The notes under the pieces were generated by a model. It searched no databases. It was not told the DNA's origin and saw only the letters and a program-made list of their open reading frames with translations. From the NCBI GenBank assembly GCA_025618425.1, contig CM046850.1, positions 2,422,986 to 2,486,985 of the forward strand: DNA of 64,000 nucleotides, written 5' to 3'. The translations under genes and the position numbers were made by a program. This stretch comes from Heliocidaris tuberculata. Taxonomy: Eukaryota > Echinodermata > Echinoidea > Camarodonta > Echinometridae. Below are positions 23,001 to 34,300 of this stretch, in pieces; position 1 is the stretch's first letter, and the number at the start of each line of letters is the position of its first letter.

Positions 23001-25855
23001 CTTGCAGAAGACCTGAATACTGTCGTCGTTTCTATAGAGTATGTCTCCATTTCTTATGAAATCTAAAATCATGTTTAACAACCCCCCCCCCCCCCTCCCC
23101 GGCGTAGATATACTGGAAATGCAGCATGATAAGGAGAGGTGCTCCGACCAAGGGGCTTGCCTAGTACCTCCTTACTCCGACATATTATGCTCCCGCGACA
23201 ATTGCTCGGGGCTTTATTTCGTCAAAGATATAAGGTTAGGGTTGGAGTTGCAATTGGGTTTTAATTTAAGTTAGGTTTAGGATTACGGTTACGGTATACC
23301 GGTATACCGGTATAACGTTTATAGGTCTAGGGTTGAAGTTTAGAATTCGGTTAGTATACGCAATTACCACGGAGCAATTGTCGCCCGAGTATGTGTCGTA
23401 CAACTACAGAAGATGGCTACACGTCGTTTTTCTGAAGGTTCGTTACTACGAAAGTTCATAATTCCGAAAATGAAAGAGGGTTCTTGATTCCGAAAATGAA
23501 ATAGGGTTCGTATTTCGAAAATGAAATAGGGTTTGTAATTCCAAAAATGAAAAAGGGTTCATAATTTCGAAGGTTCGTAATTCCGAAAAAATTTATGTAG
23601 GGTCCTATCGCATTTTCTGAATTACGAACTGTCGGAATTATGAACCCTTTCTTATTTTCGGAACAATCACCTCTATTTCATTTTCGGAACTATTAACTTC
23701 ATTTCATTTTTGGAATTATGAATCCTTTTTCATTTTCGGAATTACGAACCCTATTTCATTTTCGGAATTGTGAAACCTATTTCATTTTAGATATTATAAA
23801 CCTTCGGAATTATGAACCCTCTTAAGGCCACCGCACACCTTACGATCGGTCTGCGATCCGATTTGTGAAATAAATCGCTATGGTATCAAATCTTGGCATC
23901 TTAACAAATGAAATCTACCCTATTCAGGTTCTGAAAAGTAGTATGAATACTAAACATAGGGTTTGGGTAAGCTGTCAGCTTTCTAGAGGGAATAAGGGCA
24001 AAATTAGTTTCAAATCGTAGGCAGTCGTACGATTTTTATGACGTCACTATGACTCGGAGCCGATTTGGTCATTCCACCGACCAGAAAACTCGGCAAAGGC
24101 CGTAATATCGATTTTACTATCTGTATGACTATTCAGACCCTCAATCAAAAATATTTTTCGTTTTTAAATGATTTGTCAAATGATATTACATTTTCTTCTG
24201 AAATCTGATCGCAGACCGATCGTAAGGTGTGCGGTGGTCTTTACATATTAACGAACCTTCGGATTTATGCATCAAATGTTCCTAATTATGAACCCTGTTT
24301 CATTTTCGGAATTATGAACCCCCAGGCATGGGAAATTTGTGTTTCGGAATTATGAACCTTCGGAAATACGAACCTTTGTAAAAAACAAAAAAAACAAAAA
24401 CAGCAACAACAACAACTACAAAACAAAAACAAAAACAAACGAGTGCCCCCCCCCCCCCCCAGGAGATGATAGGATCCCTTCTACCCATACCTCCCAAGCT
24501 TCTTCTCTTGCATTTCATTTACCTAGAGTAAGTCCCCTACCCCCATGATACCAGCGCCCCTCAGTGGGTTGACCCAGGCTACCGCCATTGTTACCCTCGG
24601 ATGTTACCACCATTTTTTTTTAATTTTGTTTTGTTTTTTTGTTTTTTTGTTGTTTTGTTTCATTTTGTTTTGTTTTGTTTTGTTTTGTTTCTTCTTTTTT
24701 GGGGGGGGGTATCCCTTGTGTATTTTTCCTTTCATATTTCAGTACTAATTTCACTTTCATCAGTCTATTCTATCTTTCTGGGTTTTATTGTTTGTTTTTT
24801 TTGTTTGGTGGTGTTGTTTTTTTTTTTTGGGGGGGGGGTGTTGTTGTTATCAATTTGGGGGGTTTGGGGTTGGTTGGTTGTTTTGTTTGGGGGGTCGCTC
24901 TTCCCCCCCCCCCCCTATTTTTTCTTTTTTCTTTTGTTTCTCTTTCCCCATTCTTTCTTTCATCGTTTTCAATTCATCACGTTCTACATTTCTCCTGTCT
25001 TGCCTGAATTAGTATCTAATTTAATTCTTCATTCCTTCGTTCTTTCCGCGCAGCTATCGTCTTGCCCCCGAGCACCCATTCCCAGTCGGTCACGAAGACT
25101 GTCTAACCGCCACACGGTTCTTCATGCAACACGCCGAGAAAGATTTCCATGTCGACCAGCGGCGCATTGGCATCGGTGGTGACAGTGCTGGTGGTCATCT
25201 CTCCGCATCCGTGGCCAACGACATCCACGATGATCCTTCCTTACCCGACCTCAAACTACAGGTCCTCATCTACCCTTCGATGCAGAAGATTGATCTCAAT
25301 ACCCCGTCTTACCAGAAGTACACGGCTGATTTTGGCGAGGCGGGCATACTCCCCTTGCCTCTCGTAATCACCTTCATGAGCCTCGCTAACTTGGGAAAGA
25401 TTGATCCAGAATTGGTGACAAATGCAGCCATAAACAACCACACGTCATCCGAATTCAAGAAGACATCACCTGAATACAAGTATGTCGACCACGACCAGAT
25501 CCCAGCGGAATACCGGGATCCAAGATATTACAAGACAAGGAATGATCCGCAAACTGGCAACGCCGCGCTTTGGGAGCGCATCTCACCCACAATCCTTGAC
25601 CCGCGCAGTGCGCCCTTAATGAGACGTGATCTATCGGGACTTCCCCCTGCTTACATCATCACGTGTGGCTTTGACTCTCTCCGAGATGATGGCATCTTCT
25701 ATAAGAATCGACTGGAAGAGGCAGGGGTACGGGTCAAGTGGTCTCACTACGAGGATGCATTTCATGGGGTCCTGTGGATGGGCGGTGACATACGTTTCAC
25801 ACTTGGGGACAAAATGCGCAAAGAAATCGTTGCTTATGTCAGAGAAAACATTTGA
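20019..25855 (+). CDS. AADAC-like serine hydrolase (gene B), complete
   Basis: Exons 20019-20165, 21719-21968, 22975-23038 and 25054-25855 give 1263 bases, 420 residues, with phases 0,1,2 and an intact frame to TGA. Residues about 4-22 (SSVLFLLVALFGLLAAYLL) are a signal anchor; YEPVPDG follows, as in its paralogues. HGGG oxyanion loop at 123-126, DYRLAPEHPFP at 154-164, nucleophile Ser198 in GGDSAGG, Asp361 in CGFDSLRDDG, His391 in FHGV. The length and order match vertebrate AADAC and NCEH1, which are ER membrane esterases of the hormone-sensitive-lipase group; which ester it cleaves cannot be told. Intron 1 and intron 3 are loaded with inverted-repeat elements. AATAAA at 26272-26277 is a possible poly(A) signal but lies in or near a repeat. 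Confidence 0.92.
20554..20774. mobile_element. MITE with about 48-bp terminal inverted repeats
   Basis: AAACACGATAAAAACTACTT then TCGAAAAATAAACTCAAG on the left is mirrored by CTTGAGTTTATTTTTCGA then AAGTAGTTTTTATCGTGTTT on the right. A palindrome CACTGAACTC ... GAGTTCAGTG inside (20619-20642) has a cousin at 20204-20239, also palindromic. Confidence 0.85.
20918..21358. mobile_element. Palindromic element with TCGTGAATATTCGCGA-like subterminal repeats
   Basis: The left end GGTGACCCTGGAGGAACATC and right end GATGTCCCTTCAGGGCCATC are inverted copies, and arms of about 200 bases mirror each other. Both arms are full of short variants of CGTGAATAT, TTCGCGAA and GTCGCACATTT. It lies in intron 1 of gene B. 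Confidence 0.8.
21985..22195. repeat. Element with TTAGGG-like core and GGAGCAAATGTC ends
   Basis: GACATTTGCTCC on the left and GGAGCAAATGTC on the right enclose TTAGGATTAGGGTTAG and GGGTTAGGGTTAGG (about 22096-22135). It begins just inside intron 2 of gene B, about 15 bases after the donor. Confidence 0.8.
23170..23405. repeat. Second copy of the TTAGGG-core, GAGCAATTGTC-ended element
   Basis: GACAATTGCTCGG on the left and CGGAGCAATTGTCGC on the right enclose degenerate GGTTAGGGTTGGAG, GTTAGGTTTAGG and a triple ATACCGGT stretch. Same architecture as 21985-22195, more decayed. Confidence 0.75.
23434..24378. mobile_element. Foldback element of TTCGGAATTATGAACC units
   Basis: Units such as TCCGAAAATGAAATAGGGTT run in one orientation at 23460-23600 and inverted at 23610-23820 and 24240-24375. 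The ends GAAGGTTCGTTACTACGAAA and CGGAAATACGAACCTTTGTA form an inverted pair. A second MITE is nested at 23826-24236. It is in intron 3 of gene B. Confidence 0.75.
23826..24236. mobile_element. Nested MITE with 31-bp near-perfect inverted ends
   Basis: CCACCGCACACCTTACGATC plus GGTCTGCGATC on the left is matched by GATCGCAGACC plus GATCGTAAGGTGTGCGGTGG on the right. A decayed end of the same family is seen near 26695-26733. Confidence 0.9.
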
Positions 25856-26904
25856 ACATCGATGCCTGATACATGAGTGTGTGTAATTGTTCGAACCGCG
25901 AGCTTCGGAGATATGTTATGTCTTAACAATCTTCGATAGAGCTTTGAGATGGTGCAATTGCTCGAAAAAAAAATGATAAGCAGTATAATTCCGATGTTGC
26001 TGTAATGGTGTTCTTTACATACATCAAATCACAGTATTGTTTCAAATTTTCTGTGTTACAAATAGCAAAATTGTAGTTTTCTTCGCATATCAACGTTAAA
26101 AGATGTGCATCTCATACATTTGCATGCACTTTTTAAAGATTTTTTTTTTTTTTTGGGGGGGGGGGGCTTCATTTCATTTTCATTTTTCAAAGTAACAACT
26201 GTGCAATTAACAATGTACAAAATAATGTCAAAGAAACCAAGTCCAGAAACATTATCAGTCATTACAAACAAAATAAAGACCATTAAAGTTTGAGTTGTAT
26301 AAGAAAAACAAGAACAACAGTAAAGACTTCATTAAAGTAATTACATTGAAATAAGAATTATAACATAGACCAGCAAATTTCTTAACTGAATTGAATCAAA
26401 TGCATGTTAGTGTCCTAGCAGAGATCATCATGAATTCAATGTCAGTCACACGAATCAGGGAGTTGTAATTAGAAGATATAGAAGAATGTATTGGAAACGA
26501 AGAAACATAATTATGAAACGAAGTAGAAAATAGAGTCGGGATATACTGTAAACATAATCATGTACATACATGTATATCTGTAATGCAGATGGCAATGCGT
26601 TACAGTAGTGTTCAAATGACCATTCGGGATTTAAGTCAGGAAGAATTCACATTTTAAAATCCCGCATCTGCTCTTTATGAATTTTTTTCCAAATCTAGTC
26701 GCAGTTTGGTCGCAAGGTGTAAGATAGTCTTGAGCACTAGCTCACTGAGGGGGGGGGGGGGGGGGGAGGTTGCAGGGGGACAGACTGCCCCCCTACAACT
26801 TTTTCCCCATTTCTTTTTTTTTTTTTTGAGAATTGTGGAGGAAAACTGAACCCCTTAAAATCTGAGGACCCCCCCCCCCCCCCAGTGACTTTTGGATGGC
26901 TGGC

Positions 26905-26944
<40 letters not shown>

Positions 26945-27161
26945 CTACCCCTGTGCCATTGGAATAGGCAACATGTACGAGAAATTGCCAACGACTTTTC
27001 AAGAATCCATCCTGCATCGTATGTAAGCTGTGTATAATTCTCATTATACATGTACTACGAATCGTTTGATTTTATATTTGTCTTTCTAATGATATACATA
27101 TATTTTCCAGATTATATACTTTTTTTCTTTGATGGTAATCCTATCATGACAGGGTTTTATC

Positions 27162-27502
27162 CAGTGGAACCTCGTTATAACAAACTTCTTGGGACCTAGG
27201 AAATTTCTTTGTTATATTGAAATCTTGTTATATTAGTGCCCCGTCTTATTAAGACTTACGATTGATTGCAACTTATTTGAGATTGATATCAATCGAAAAC
27301 CTGTAAGCAAGAGACAGGAGATTTTATATTTGCGATTAATTGCAAGATTTGCGATTGAGTCGGATCAGTCGCAGCTCTCTATAAGATGGGGCCCAGGGCT
27401 AAAACATATTAATAATAAATAATAAAGAATTTGGACAAGGAAAATTACCTTGTTTTAACGAGAGTTTGTTGCAACAGTGTTCTTTATAACGAGGTTCCCC
27501 TG
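27162..27502. mobile_element. pogo/Tigger-like MITE
   Basis: The left end CAGTGGAACCTCGTTATAAC and right end TATAACGAGGTTCCCCTG are the terminal repeats typical of pogo-type elements. It is inserted in a repeat that reads ATCCTATCATGACAGG ... ATCAATAAATGCGTTTGATT, a relative of which stands uninterrupted at about 52440-52500. Confidence 0.85.
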
Positions 27503-30500
27503 TATCAATAAATGCGTTTGATTTGATTTGCTTTTCTCCCAAGAAAAAACGAATTTTATCTCGTCAAATAAAGTGCCTAAACATACATGTATGAAGTGAT
27601 TTTGTATCCCCTCTTTTTATTTCTTAGAAAAGTGTGTATTTGATTACAAAAACGACATGATTATTAATCGTCATCATCATCTCTTTCTTCTTTCTCACGT
27701 GGGTCCCCTCTGGGAAGTCAAGTCTTCTCGATTCCTGTCCCTCATGTTTCTCCACCACATTCGATTCCACCACATTTCCACCACATTTCATTTCAGTTTT
27801 GCAGAATTGCATTATAAAGGAAAGTTACTGACTGAACCATCTAAATCCAGAATAATTACATGTACTTTTAATCTAAATAATTTTTCTGCATTGTGGCTTC
27901 GAAAAAAAAATCACCTCTAAATATATTTGGGGATGGTAACACATGCAGGCCAACACCGCCCCCCCCCCCCCCACTTCATTAAAAAAAATTATACCTCCAT
28001 ATCACTCCCAGATCAACACCACTGTTGTATAATTTGAAGTAGATGGTTTTCACTTTCTAGTGGTGTAAAAATATATCGGGATAAATCAGAAGCCACGACA
28101 GCATTGTAGATAAATATTAATAAATTCATATAAATCTACAATATTGTACACAGATATCTAACATTTATATTGAAATAAAGAATATATAAAAATAAAATTA
28201 ATAGATATAATAAATCAAATTATATTTATCTACAACATAATATAGAAATGTATATGTTCCACCACTTTTTTTTTTTTTTTTTTTTTTGGTGGGGTGAAAC
28301 CTGGGGGGATGTTTGTACACACCATCCCCCCCCCCCCCCCATCCGAAAAGTTGGGGGATGCATACCCCCCATCCCCCCCCCCCGCTATCTACGCCCCTGA
28401 GTCTATCCATCAGTTCTTTGGTTGGCCTCCCTTTCTCCTTCCTTCCCCCCCCCCCCCCCCCCCTTTGTCATGCAACCCATCTCATTAGTTCATCCTCTCC
28501 CTTCTTCTTTATTTTCCGAAATATCATATACCCTGGCCAGTAAGGGTAGATAAGATTGAGTATGATTTGAGTCTGCTTTCTGTTATCTTCTCTCTGATGT
28601 GTTTCACTTAAAATCGACCCTGAAATCAATTTTAAAATCAAAATCGATTTTAGACGATGAAACACCCCCTGATCTCTGTCACTCTTACTACATTTCACAC
28701 CTCGTCACTTTTTCCTCCTATCCTGTGTAGTTACACATCACAAATATTTGATAATAATGATAAAAATGAAGAATAATTCGTTTAGTGCAAATATGAATTT
28801 GAATTTAATATCACACGCTTCATTAAATAAACATTATATATTATCACACACTAGAGTCCTGAAAGGCTACGAGATTAATAACCTAAAATGCACTTCACAG
28901 CTTCAGAAAAAACGGCATCTTTATATAATATTGTTTTATATAAGTCATGATTACTCATGGTAAGCCTTGGCAACATGGCAAAATGTGGCCGAAATGCGTT
29001 TTCTTCATACTCCACAAATATATATTCATAACATTGAAAATGAAGTACAATACATTCAGATATCATATTTGCAAAAAAGACTGGCTATTTCAAAATAGAA
29101 TATCACATTCTACAACAGGTACAGAAATCATACTGAATATAGGCTATATCAGTTTCGTGTATAGAAAATTCTGAACGTATTTTAATAACAAATAATAATA
29201 ATAATTATAATAATATGAATTATTAAGATTTCTGCGTTTGTTTGATTTTTCAAATTTTGAAATTAAGGTAAGTTTAGGTCTAATATCAGGAAATTCAAGA
29301 TATGCATATACACGTGCGATTCATGCAATGATTAATATAACATCATGCATAAAAATAACAATAATATAGCGTTAAATAATTTGGTTATAATTCATAAATT
29401 CAGAACCTATACCAGCTGGTGATTAAAACAATACCCTGCAAATGCCTGTATTATAAACTATAGAGTCCCGTTTATTCATATTATACAAGTATAATTATAT
29501 CTGAAACTTATAGCTGTAAACAAAAATATTACAATTTTTTTGAATGACATAGGGGTGCTTTGAATTTTTTTATTAATTATAATTTTCATGAAAGCTCTAC
29601 CAAATGGATATTACTCTTGAATATAAATAAGACAATCCTATATTATATTTAAACATTGAAACTTTCGTGAATTCAAATATCCATACGAATTCAACCACCA
29701 AAATAATGTATGAATACAAGTTTCTTACGCTTTGAAATTATTTTTACTACTGCACAATAATCTTTAATGACAGTCATAATGATTAATATACTCTACATGT
29801 ATAATGGAGACATATTGATGAGATTATAATTATATATAATCAATAATTTGACCCCAAAGAAGAAAATTCTGCCGTTTAATTGTTTTTATCAGATAAATAT
29901 TACGTTCAAATGTATTTCAGGAGGTACAGCCTTCGGAAATCTTAAGATCATAATATTGCATAAAACGGAAATATAAATTATTACGTAAGTACACTGGTTA
30001 CATGTTACCTCATAAGTTACTTGAGAAGACCGCAATGTTTGCATCATTCTAATATGAATACTAAAAACCACACAATAATATAAATCGGATATTTCATTTA
30101 GCGTTCGAGTTGTTTGTACTGAAAATAATGATGAAACCGTGGAAATGTAGTATAATTTTTAATTATACATTAGAGCATTTTTGTATGAAAAGAAAAGAGG
30201 TTTCTAGTGCTGAATTACGAGTAGTTTCTACACCTTTGTAGCAATGTGTTTACAATGTATGTATTTTCCACAATATCCAGTAAAAGAAAAAAAATCTGGA
30301 GAAGTATGGAAGAAAATGCTATTGCAGATGTGGGGATGATATTTTTTGAAGCTCATGATGCAGATGATTTCAGATGTGTATTGCAAGTTATTGTGTTAGA
30401 TATGCTAGAAGGTCATTCGCACTTTTAGTGGTCATGATGCCCTTTACACAAGATTCGATATTTCGATTGTGATATTAGCTCATTACCGGTACCTGCGCTA

Positions 30501-30667
30501 ATCAAGCCTGTGAAGGCTATGAGTGCGTACACCAGTAATTCAAACAATGCTTGTTCTGTTCATTTTGCATTTTCTTTTTGTACAACATCACTCTCACTAA
30601 AGGCCGCACCGGTCTATGACGCAGTCCTACGCCAGGCAAATGACGCCTTGAGTACAATGTGCATTAA

Positions 30668-31076
30668 CCCTTTCGAGACAACTGACCACATTTTGTGGTT
30701 TGGCTCAATAACTTTTGATTCAGAGCTCTAATAAATATACCAGATGCATGAGTAGAAAGAGCAAAAATTTCTGCACACACTATGTCCATTTTGTTGCATG
30801 ATCATATTTCAATTGATTGCAGGGATTTTAAAAATGAGAATAAGCTTTAAAATCCTTAAATTGGCAACGTATTGAGAGGTTCAAAATCATTGTTTTCTTA
30901 TCAAAATTGGCAATTTTTTCAACTTTTCGACAAAATTGTGAACCATGGATATTATTTTCAGAGACATTACACCTTATGAGAACCATGTAGCACTAGAAGA
31001 AAAAATGTTATTGTTGCCAATTTGAAGAAGAAAATGTGATCAATTTAGCACTTAAATAATTCCTGTCCTGAAAGGG
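30668..31076. mobile_element. TTAA-flanked MITE with CCCTTTC ends
   Basis: TTAA at 30664-30667 and 31077-31080 flank CCCTTTCGAGACAACTGACC ... TTCCTGTCCTGAAAGGG. The copy at 62696-63115 is colinear, including ACATTTTGTGGTTTGGCT and AATTCCTGTC. The TTAA-CCC start is like that of piggyBac-type elements. Confidence 0.9.
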
Positions 31077-31325
31077 TTAAGCCCAGCTCCCACTAGGCGT
31101 CATTTCGACTGCGTCAGTACCTGCGCTAATCAAGCTTGTGAGGTCAACCCATACGTCAGTTATTCAAAGTTTGTATTGAGCATTTTACAATCACTTTTTT
31201 TGAACGATATCACTCTTTCATGACGCGCCAAAGACTGTACAAGTCACTGACGCGGTGCTTTAACAGAGATGAGTCTCCCCAAAATGTCGTTCATCTTGAT
31301 AACTATATTCCTAGCCATCCACATT

Positions 31326-34300
31326 TCATATATTTTCCCTGATGAAATCGAGGACGTCACTAAGCATCTCCTTGCCGGTTTCAAATTGCACATTTTTTGT
31401 TGCCCATATCACACCATGAAATCCCGACTCGTAATCCTTATAATGTACTTCGACCCCTGCATCACTCAGCCTTCTTGCGTAATGTACCCCGTCGTCTCTG
31501 AGACAGTCGAATCCACAGGTTACTACCATTGCCTGAGGTAGCCCTCGCATATCTTCTCGAACGATTGGTGCGAAACGAGGGTCGAGATAGAACTCTTGCA
31601 TGTGCTCCCAGACTTCGTCCGTTCCAGAGCGATACTCCATTTCCTCCCGCTGTTTGGTGTGCTTTTCAGAAAGTCGCATCTCCTTTGGGATCAAATCACG
31701 ATCGACGTACTTGAAGACGGGCAAGGTGTCTAGGAGATCCTGTGAGACGTGATGGTTGTGAGTGGACCGGTGCACCATGGCAGGGTCAACCTTCCCGTGG
31801 AGGTACAACGCGATGAAATCGCTTACCCTCTCCCGCGTCAAAGCACCACAGTTCCCAAACTCGGCCTCATACTTCTGGTAGGAATGTGAATGGAAATCGA
31901 GTTGCTGAAGTCCGGGGTAGATCAGAACCTGGAGCTTAAGATTCGGAAGTGTTTCGTCGTCGTGAACGGCTTGCGAGACGCCAGCAGCAAAGTTCCCACC
32001 GGCGCTGTCCCCTGCGATGGCAATCCGTTGAGCATCAAGGCCGAGGGTATGGGCGTTCTTGAGGAGCCATGCTGTGGCACGGAGATTGTCGTTGTAACCA
32101 GCCGGGAAGGGATGCTCAGGTGCTAACCGGTAGCTAATGAACAAAGAAGAATGAACAATGAAGAAAATAATGATGCCATAGACCTAGATGACATTGCATG
32201 TTGGCCTACGTGGTGATTTGGCAAACATAACTTCTGACCATCAGAGTCCCGGTCACACAGCCTATGTCCCGTCATAGTCTGACATACCCTAATATACTTT
32301 TATAGGGAGGGAAAATGATAATGGATAATCGTATCATAATCATCCTAAAACGGCCTGTCATCCTGGACGGTGGTACATGGTGGTAAATATGAACACAAAA
32401 AGATCAAGTTTTCGATCATTTGTAGTATCTTGATAGCGATGAATTGCTTAGGCTGCCAACAGGTATAACTAACGGCTGCAGCCTGCAGACTGGTCACTCA
32501 CTATCAAACTCAGTGAGTATTAAACGGTTCCCTATATAGAATACAATCTGATGACAAGACATAATCATATTATTGAGGACATTTACATCCCTTGATCATC
32601 ATCTCATGAATAATTAATCTAAATATGTTGGTAACGGCAGTGGCATATGCAGGATGGGGTAAAGCCAACGTAGCCCCCCCCCCCCCCCCCCACCCCTAAT
32701 CACCACCACTACCATTTTTCCCTGAATATCAATTTCAGTGTAGCCACTGTGCCAGTCTAGTTGTCCAGAACGAAAGAAAAGCAATTGCCCTTACTCTATG
32801 GATACGACGAACATGTCCAGTCGCTCAGCCATGGTTCGCGTTAGACCATCGTACGAATCTGCAGATTCAAAGACAAATTAATAGCATCTAACCTTCTGAT
32901 ATTTTTCATAATTGAAGTCAACTTTGCTTCATGTAAACAATAGTAGCATAGCTACAGGTAACAGGGGGCACGTATCCCCCCCCCCCCCGGTCCTCGAATG
33001 GTATTAAATAAAAGAGGGTAAAAACGGCAGAGGTGAAAGCAAAGTGAAAATATGATACTACAGTACCCTCCAACGCCTACCTCTCGGATTTACATCCATC
33101 TGTTAGCCCGATGAAGTCCCCCCCCCCCCCCCCCCTATAACAGCAGTGCTCCTCAGTTTCTAGACCCATGCTACGCCACTGATAACAATGATAAAATAAC
33201 AAACATTGCAGTGGCATAACCTTGAATGATCGATATTTCATTCGGGGAATAAAAGATTGCTATGTTTACCGACAGATTACTAAAGCAAACATAGAGAAAT
33301 GCCCTTATAAGATAAGATTTAGAAGTGCACACTTTTCAGATTATATCTTTGACACAATGTGGATGGCAACATTATTATTTTGGTGACATCCAAATCCTGA
33401 TTTGTTTTTCTTCTTTAAGTTAGATATTTGGAAAAAGAACATTATAATTTGTTCACTGATAATACAATGTTCATTTTAAAAAATTATATAAAATGCACTA
33501 TACCCCTTATAATTATGATAAATTCATGTGTTCTCAAAAAGCCATATCATAAGGCAGAATATTGGGTATGTACTTCATTAAGTCACATAGGATCGGTTAC
33601 TATGAGTGTCAGCCAGTTAAAAAAGTCCACTTCGATGCTCTTGCAACCCCCAAAACTATTTCATTACTCATATGTATATCTGTACAGAATCTAAACTTGC
33701 CGTGGTGCGTAGGACAAAATATAATATCTGGCTTTATCTGCTTTTCTGTTAATGACGGAAAATAATTTTGTGAATAGCTACGTTCATACGGGACTTGTTA
33801 GTTTCAAAACTTTAAGTTTGCGAAACTTAAAGGGCCCATGCCAGGCAAATACATGTTTAATTTGTTGATTTTTGATACCCTGATCATCATTTATGTGGCC
33901 AAAAAAATATCTAAATATATGTCATATAATTTATAATAATTTTTCAGTATTTTTTCATCAGAGTACTGGAATCCACCCACAAAAAAGCTGCAAAAGCAAC
34001 ATCCCCTTGTAACATCACTTGTCAATCACCATCCAAAAAATATTAATATTTCAATAGATATTGCTATGTCTGATAGTCACTGTCAAGTGATTTCTCACGA
34101 TAGCATGATGCAATACACCTGCAAAAGAAAGGTAAAGTGAGGGTGTATTTGTAGAATGCTATTGTGAAAAAATACTTTTTTTTGCCACATAAATGATGAT
34201 CAGGGTATCATAAATCAACAAAAGTCAAAATGTTTTTGCTTGGCATTTGCCATTTAAGGTTTAACGACACAACGGCTCACTAACAACGACGAGGGTTCAC

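Larger units (their letters stand above)
25856..31325. other. Tail-to-tail intergenic region between genes B and C
   Basis: No gene recognised. It contains homopolymer-rich repeats (26140-26166, 26745-26945, 27958-27972, 28262-28470), a pogo-like MITE (27162-27502), A/T-rich unique sequence from about 28700 to 30450, and a TTAA MITE at 30668-31076 nested between two related segments (30487-30660 and 31121-31260, sharing ACCTGCGCTAATCAAGC). Confidence 0.6.

Noticed and set aside
24601..25182. Long open frame rich in Phe and Gly
   Set aside because: It reads through poly-T and poly-G/C tracts in gene B intron 3 and then into exon 25054 in the wrong frame. Composition explains it.
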